Origin: Isoetes taiwanensis
Taxonomy: Eukaryota; Streptophyta; Lycopodiopsida; Isoetales; Isoetaceae
Length of the DNA stretch: 64,000 nt
Assembly (NCBI GenBank): GCA_021234155.1
Contig: JAJEKV010000074.1
Span: forward strand, 3,176,532-3,240,531
Direction: 5' to 3'
Shown here in pieces: positions 60,369 to 64,000 of this stretch. Each line of letters begins with the position of its first letter. The stretch's first letter is position 1. The translations under genes and the position numbers were made by a program. The notes beneath the pieces are model-generated. The model worked only from the letters and a program-made list of their open reading frames with translations. It did no database searches and was not told the DNA's origin.

Positions 60369-60369
60369 G

Positions 60370-60900
60370 CAATATTTGAACTCCCAAAAATATGGCATAA
60401 TTTTCAAAACGAAGCATGCCGCGAATGGTTTGCAAATATATCTCAACCTCAAGGCCTTCAAGATACATTATTCCAAATTCCTTTAATCTTCTCGCTTCTT
60501 TATTATTCGGGATATAAAATGATGCTGTGAATAGCAATATGCTTTGTTCTATAATGGTATACATGATTCTTCGCTATAGCAATACAACTTTGATTGTCGC
60601 GACAATATTTTGTTGGTTCTATTTGTTTCATAAAATACTTTTCTTAAGTCTTCACATCCATACCACTTCTTACAAAGACTAGACCGCCATATACTCGCCA
60701 AATGATGATAACGCCATTGATTCTGATGTTTACATCTCCATGAAATCAAACTTCATCAAGGAAAATGCCCATACCACCGTAGGTCTTCTAGTATCAATGT
60801 CACCAGCCCACCGTGATCCGAAAGTATACTCAATGCCTTTTGTCCATCGCGAAGTACTAGGTCAAGCAAATTTTGTCACATAGCAAGAAGAAGTTTTGAT
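60370..60900 (-). pseudogene. Copia RT end and RNase H
   Basis: Minus-strand pieces in shifting frames are TKGIEYTFG and RWAGDIDTRR (about 60,830-60,775; family DSDWAGDxDdRRST), SMALSS (about 60,700; family QxxVALSSxEAEY), DNQSCIAIAKNHVYH (about 60,600-60,555) and a C-terminal FVLKIMPYFWEF (about 60,405; family FxxLrxxLGV). RNase H removes the RNA template during reverse transcription. At least four frameshifts are present. Confidence 0.75.
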
Positions 60901-60943
60901 AAATGAGTGATTTCTCAACTAGAGCAAATCTTCATTATACCTG

Positions 60944-61850
60944 CTAATCCTTCAATCCTGCGGAGAGAAATCTTGAGCAACGTCTTGCTTTGTACTTCTC
61001 CACCTTGCCATCGTGATCAAGGCTCTTTGCATCATAACGCACTTTACAACCAATCACATGAGCACAGCAGAATCTACCAATACCCAAATCTTTGTTCTCC
61101 ATCAAACTTATATATTCTCGCATCGGGCTACCATTTAGCAAAGATCTTCGGGATTTCATTGCCTCCTTTATATGATATTGGCTCATTTCAAAAACATGCA
61201 CTAGTGACTTCTTCTTTGGGTTCACCTGTGTTTCCAAAGTTTCTTTGATGGTTGCTTTGTCCGCTATTGGGCGACCATACAATTCAAGGTCATATAACTG
61301 CTCGTAAACATCATGCCATTTTATCCGTGCAAGTATTAACAGTACATCAAAGATCAACGCTCTTTAGTACACCATCATGCTCTTCTCCATCTCAGATTCA
61401 AGCTCCAATGGTTTGGTATTTGATTGTACATCCAATCAATCCGCACAAGAATCCATTCTTCATCAACTTTACTCATTGAAGTTCGACTACTCCTATACAA
61501 ATCATGGTCTCATCAAAGATTACATTGCATGATATGTGAATATTCCACTTCCTTGATTATACAAACGATGATCTTTGACTCCTTCAAAAATATCCAACTA
61601 GATAGTACTCCTCATTTTTGGCATCCAACTTTCTCCATCATCATCCGAATAAAACTATAAAATAAACACCCAAAAGAACGTATGTTTTCACACTGCTTTT
61701 ACCACTCCAAACTTCTTCTAGAATTTTTATCCGGGTCTTGCGATGTGGGAATTCGATTTTGCACATAACAAAGTTGTGTTCATCGGGCTTCAAAATTTTA
61801 AAGAAAGAGAGGTAAACCGTGATAACCACAACATACCTATGTCAGCTCAA
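60944..61850 (-). pseudogene. Copia integrase tail and N-terminal part of reverse transcriptase
   Basis: From 61,850 down, copia-like but frame-broken sequence includes RSFGCLFYSFI (about 61,680). The open frame 60,944-61,357 holds KEAMKSRRSLLNG (family EAMxxEixxL), VIGCKVRYDAK and LDHDGKVEKYKAR (family KxKxxxDGxixrYKARLVAxG), the first motifs of the copia RT. Just below 60,944 the sequence jumps to the region before RNase H, so the central RT with the YVDD motif has been deleted. Confidence 0.8.
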
Positions 61851-62400
61851 CCATCGCTCTATTCTTACGCTTAACTCTATTTTGTTGAGGTGTACCTGGA
61901 CATGCATATTCATGTTTTATTCCATGAGAAGCACAAAACTCTTGGAGCTTTTTTGACATGTACTCTCCACCACAACCCACCACGATCAGATCTCAAAGAT
62001 TTGAACTTTTTGCCAATCAAGTTCTCCATCCAGGCTTTATATTGCTTGAAGACTCCAAAAACTTAATCCTTTATGCTCAGGAAATAACATTTGTATTTCT
62101 TGCTAAAATCATCAATGAAAGTTACAAAGTATAGCTTTCTATTCAAGGAAGAAACCTGCATTGGTCCAACAACATCAGAATGAACAAGCTCCAATACTTC
62201 ACTAGTTTTCCTTTCAAAGTCTTTGAAAGGCAAAACATGCAACTTTCCAAGCATGCATCCTGAACAAACACCCATCTTAGTTTCATGTCAACAACTAAGA
62301 CCTACAACCAATTGATTCTTCATCATATGTTGGATCGTGGACACATTCAAATGCGCCAACCCACGACATAAAGTTCAAGTTGAGAAGTAGGAGGATTTGC
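61850..62400 (-). pseudogene. Copia integrase (gag-pre-integrase and core)
   Basis: On the minus strand LAHLNVSTIQHMMKNQ (about 62,360-62,320) gives the zinc-finger His region. GVCSGCMLGK (about 62,270-62,240) gives the CxxC. LELVHSDVVGPM and FIDDFS (about 62,190-62,110) carry the two catalytic Asp. After a short frame-breaking insertion, GGEYMSKK (about 61,965) carries the catalytic Glu and is followed by HEYACPGTPQQN (61,879-61,915). The DDE residues are thus all present but not in one frame. The domain inserts the cDNA into the genome. The longest open part is 62,063-62,275. Confidence 0.85.
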
Positions 62401-62509
62401 TACAAGACTAATAACTTTCCTTTGGTCGAGCCAACCAAAGTTTCCTTCATACAAATTACTCCTCTACATTCAACTTGAAGAATCACTCTTCAATCTAGAT
62501 TGGAAGATT

Positions 62510-62908
62510 CTAGCATAACATCTCATCACAAACAACACTCGATGTCCCGTGGTTGCAAATCTTTGCCACTGATACAAGATGAGTCATCAAATTATGTACC
62601 AATAAAACATCATAAAAATGTAAAACTTTTCCATTTGACAAAGGAATTCGTGCATCTCCTACTCCACCTACAATCTTCTCATCACCATCTCCAACTCTCA
62701 CCATAGTTGAAGTGTTCTGCAACTTATCAAACCAATCAAGAGATGAAAACATATTGTTTGTTGCACCAGATACAATGCACAAATGATTCCTACTATATCT
62801 ATCAGCAACCTCCATAACTTTCAAATCAGTCTCTTCTTTATTTTCATTTTTTACATCACTTGAGAATGCAACATTCATTGCACTACTTGTTGGAGCAATA
62901 TCATTCAC
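62510..62908 (-). pseudogene. Copia aspartic protease, catalytic Asp missing
   Basis: This 132-codon open frame is the longest intact piece of the polyprotein. It contains CIVSGATNNM (near 62,770), WFDKL, MVRVGDG, VGDARIPLSNGK and VLLVHNLMTHLVSVAK, the order seen in copia proteases. The usual active-site motif is VDSGAT; here V is followed directly by SGAT, so the catalytic Asp codon is absent without a frameshift. The protease would release gag and pol products; this copy should be inactive. The start methionine is internal to the polyprotein. Confidence 0.85.
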
Positions 62909-62984
62909 ATTTTAGATCTTGCACCCAGCTGACAATCTCATCAAACCAGCTTTTCTTTATCTACAAAATTTTTGTATGTGACCG

Positions 62985-63130
62985 AACCTATGGCAATAGT
63001 TACACTCGACATTGGCAAATCTCCCATCATCATGCCAACATCCTCCACGACTAGTACCATCTTCTTGTGTGGTACCTCTACTTTTACCTACACCTCCTCG
63101 GCCACCACGACCATGTCGGAATTTTTAACA
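62985..63130 (-). pseudogene. Copia gag, C-terminal zinc knuckle
   Basis: A glycine/arginine-rich run (HGRGGRGG, about 63,110) leads into CNYCHRFGHIQKFC (about 62,990-63,030), a perfect CX2CX4HX4C zinc knuckle as in copia gag nucleocapsids, which bind the element RNA. Upstream gag sequence up to about 63,480 is too decayed to assign. Confidence 0.8.
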
Positions 63131-63499
63131 ACTTTTTATTTAAAGACTTATTTGGTGAATTACATATCAAGAAAATCATTGCATCAAATCATGCCAGTTA
63201 TTTCTAGCACAATCAGTAGATGCATCACTAAGTCCTCAACTTGATGGCTCTTCCATCCCTTGATCTTCTAAATGACTAGTTTTCTTTACCCACAAGTGAA
63301 GGTCTCGTGGTGAAATCATTCTTGGCTCAATTCCATTTCCAACTAGACATAGGAAAACATGTAACTTTCTATCTTTCTAATGTTTTGAATAGATACAACG
63401 TTGTCTTCAAATTGACAGAGCATAGACAATCTGAGAGATTTGGATTTTAAGGTGGTGCTCATACAGAAAACTTACAGAACATTTTATGCCTCGCCCAGG

Positions 63500-63910
63500 T
63501 TTTTGCTGCAAGGAAGGTAAAACTACATGTACTCAAAGATGTCAGTGGAAATCAAATCAGGAAGGTAATTTTTGTTTGAGTCCAAATTATATTAGGCTAA
63601 CTTTCTTGCTGCTAAGATGACTAAGCTGCTTGGTCCATCCGGTTCTGGCAAGATGACTTCGCTCTTAACCCTTGCTATTAAGCTTGATAATGAATATGTA
63701 TTAGACAAGTTATATTTTCTAGATCTTTATTTCTTTCATCCTTTCTTTCTACAAAAAGCTAAATAATTTGTCTAAAAATTCTCTTTTGTCAGCTTAGAGG
63801 AAAATGACTTATAATGGGCATGAGTTTGTGCCTCAAAAAACATTCACATACATCAGCCAACATGATTTGCACACGAGGGAGGTGATTGTGCGGGAAACAC
63901 TTGTGCCGTA
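63500..63910 (+). pseudogene. ABCG (PDR-type) transporter fragment, first nucleotide-binding domain
   Basis: Three exon-like pieces match the start of the first ATP-binding domain of plant PDR transporters. Exon a (to 63,564) reads ARKVKLHVLKDVSG followed by NQIRK and a GT donor. Exon b (63,617-63,688) follows an AG acceptor and reads MTKLLGPSGSGKMTSLLTL then AIKLD. Exon c (about 63,795-63,910) reads [34 protein letters not shown] and then a stop. The intron between a and b falls where PDR genes have one. The Walker A motif is altered: the residue after Lys is Met instead of Thr/Ser. Family members have a few more residues before EFVPQ. The stop at 63,908 and the sequence after it end the homology. 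PDR transporters are plasma-membrane ATP-driven exporters; this is a dead fragment. Confidence 0.85.
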
Positions 63911-64000
63911 GAGGTCATCAATGGTAAATAAGTGATCATCAATGGAATAATAAGAGGGCATGGCATTAATCTTCAAACGAGTACAGAAGAGAATGAACAT

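Larger units (their letters stand above)
60358..63490 (-). mobile_element. Ty1/copia LTR retrotransposon, degenerate
   Basis: Reading down the minus strand, the domains come in copia order: gag zinc knuckle, protease, integrase, reverse transcriptase (partial), RNase H, then polypurine tract and LTR start. Integrase before RT is diagnostic for copia as opposed to gypsy. The element is broken by frameshifts and stops, has lost the catalytic core of the RT, and lacks a 5' LTR. It ends within a few bases of an ABCG transporter exon on the plus strand. Confidence 0.85.

Overview
The window looks like plant (embryophyte) nuclear DNA made almost entirely of repeats and decayed transposons. I find no intact gene. 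The plant assignment rests on a CACTA (TNP2-type) transposase, a Ty1/copia retrotransposon, plant-style LINEs ending in a reverse-transcriptase zinc-binding domain, and a fragment of a PDR-type ABCG transporter with GT-AG introns. A second non-LTR reverse transcriptase near 56 kb resembles elements I associate with ferns, bryophytes and lycophytes, so a seedless plant is possible but not shown. Frameshifts are everywhere, and copies of the same repeat differ mostly by small indels at CG-rich positions. That fits old methylated repeats, uncorrected long-read sequence, or both.

Layout. 1-3.1 kb: a LINE on the minus strand (endonuclease, reverse transcriptase, C-terminal part). 3.9-5.1 kb: GC-rich islands built on an AACGACGC motif, with a short telomere-like block. 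7.5-8.35 kb: CACTA transposase remnant. 12.75-27.2 kb: a large tandem array of a roughly 1.05-kb GC-rich monomer, with irregular units at both ends. 27.2-28.35 kb: a smaller tandem duplication. 28.4-35 kb: one possible coding exon, two long polypyrimidine tracts and a four-copy 120-bp minisatellite. 36.5-38.8 kb: one copy of an inverted-repeat element, an 880-bp tandem duplication and TG/CA-rich DNA. 39.8-40.6 kb: the best candidate for an ordinary split gene, family unrecognised. 41.1-42.0 kb: an extremely AT-rich block meeting a GC-rich island. 45.8-46.3 kb: the better copy of the inverted-repeat element. 42-45.8 and 46.3-53.6 kb: mostly featureless AT-rich DNA.

53.7-58.5 kb is a nest of non-LTR elements: a minus-strand reverse transcriptase, a perfect 18-bp hairpin, and a plus-strand LINE interrupted by a second, 5'-truncated LINE of the same family as the one at position 1. 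That insertion has a poly(A) tail and a 15-bp target-site duplication. 60.0-63.5 kb is a minus-strand copia element with zinc knuckle, protease, integrase, partial RT and RNase H. It directly abuts an ABCG/PDR pseudogene fragment (63.5-63.9 kb).

The strongest unusual structures are the 1.05-kb array, the dispersed AACGACGC islands, the inverted-repeat element family and the nested LINE. None shows evidence of being a new functional system.
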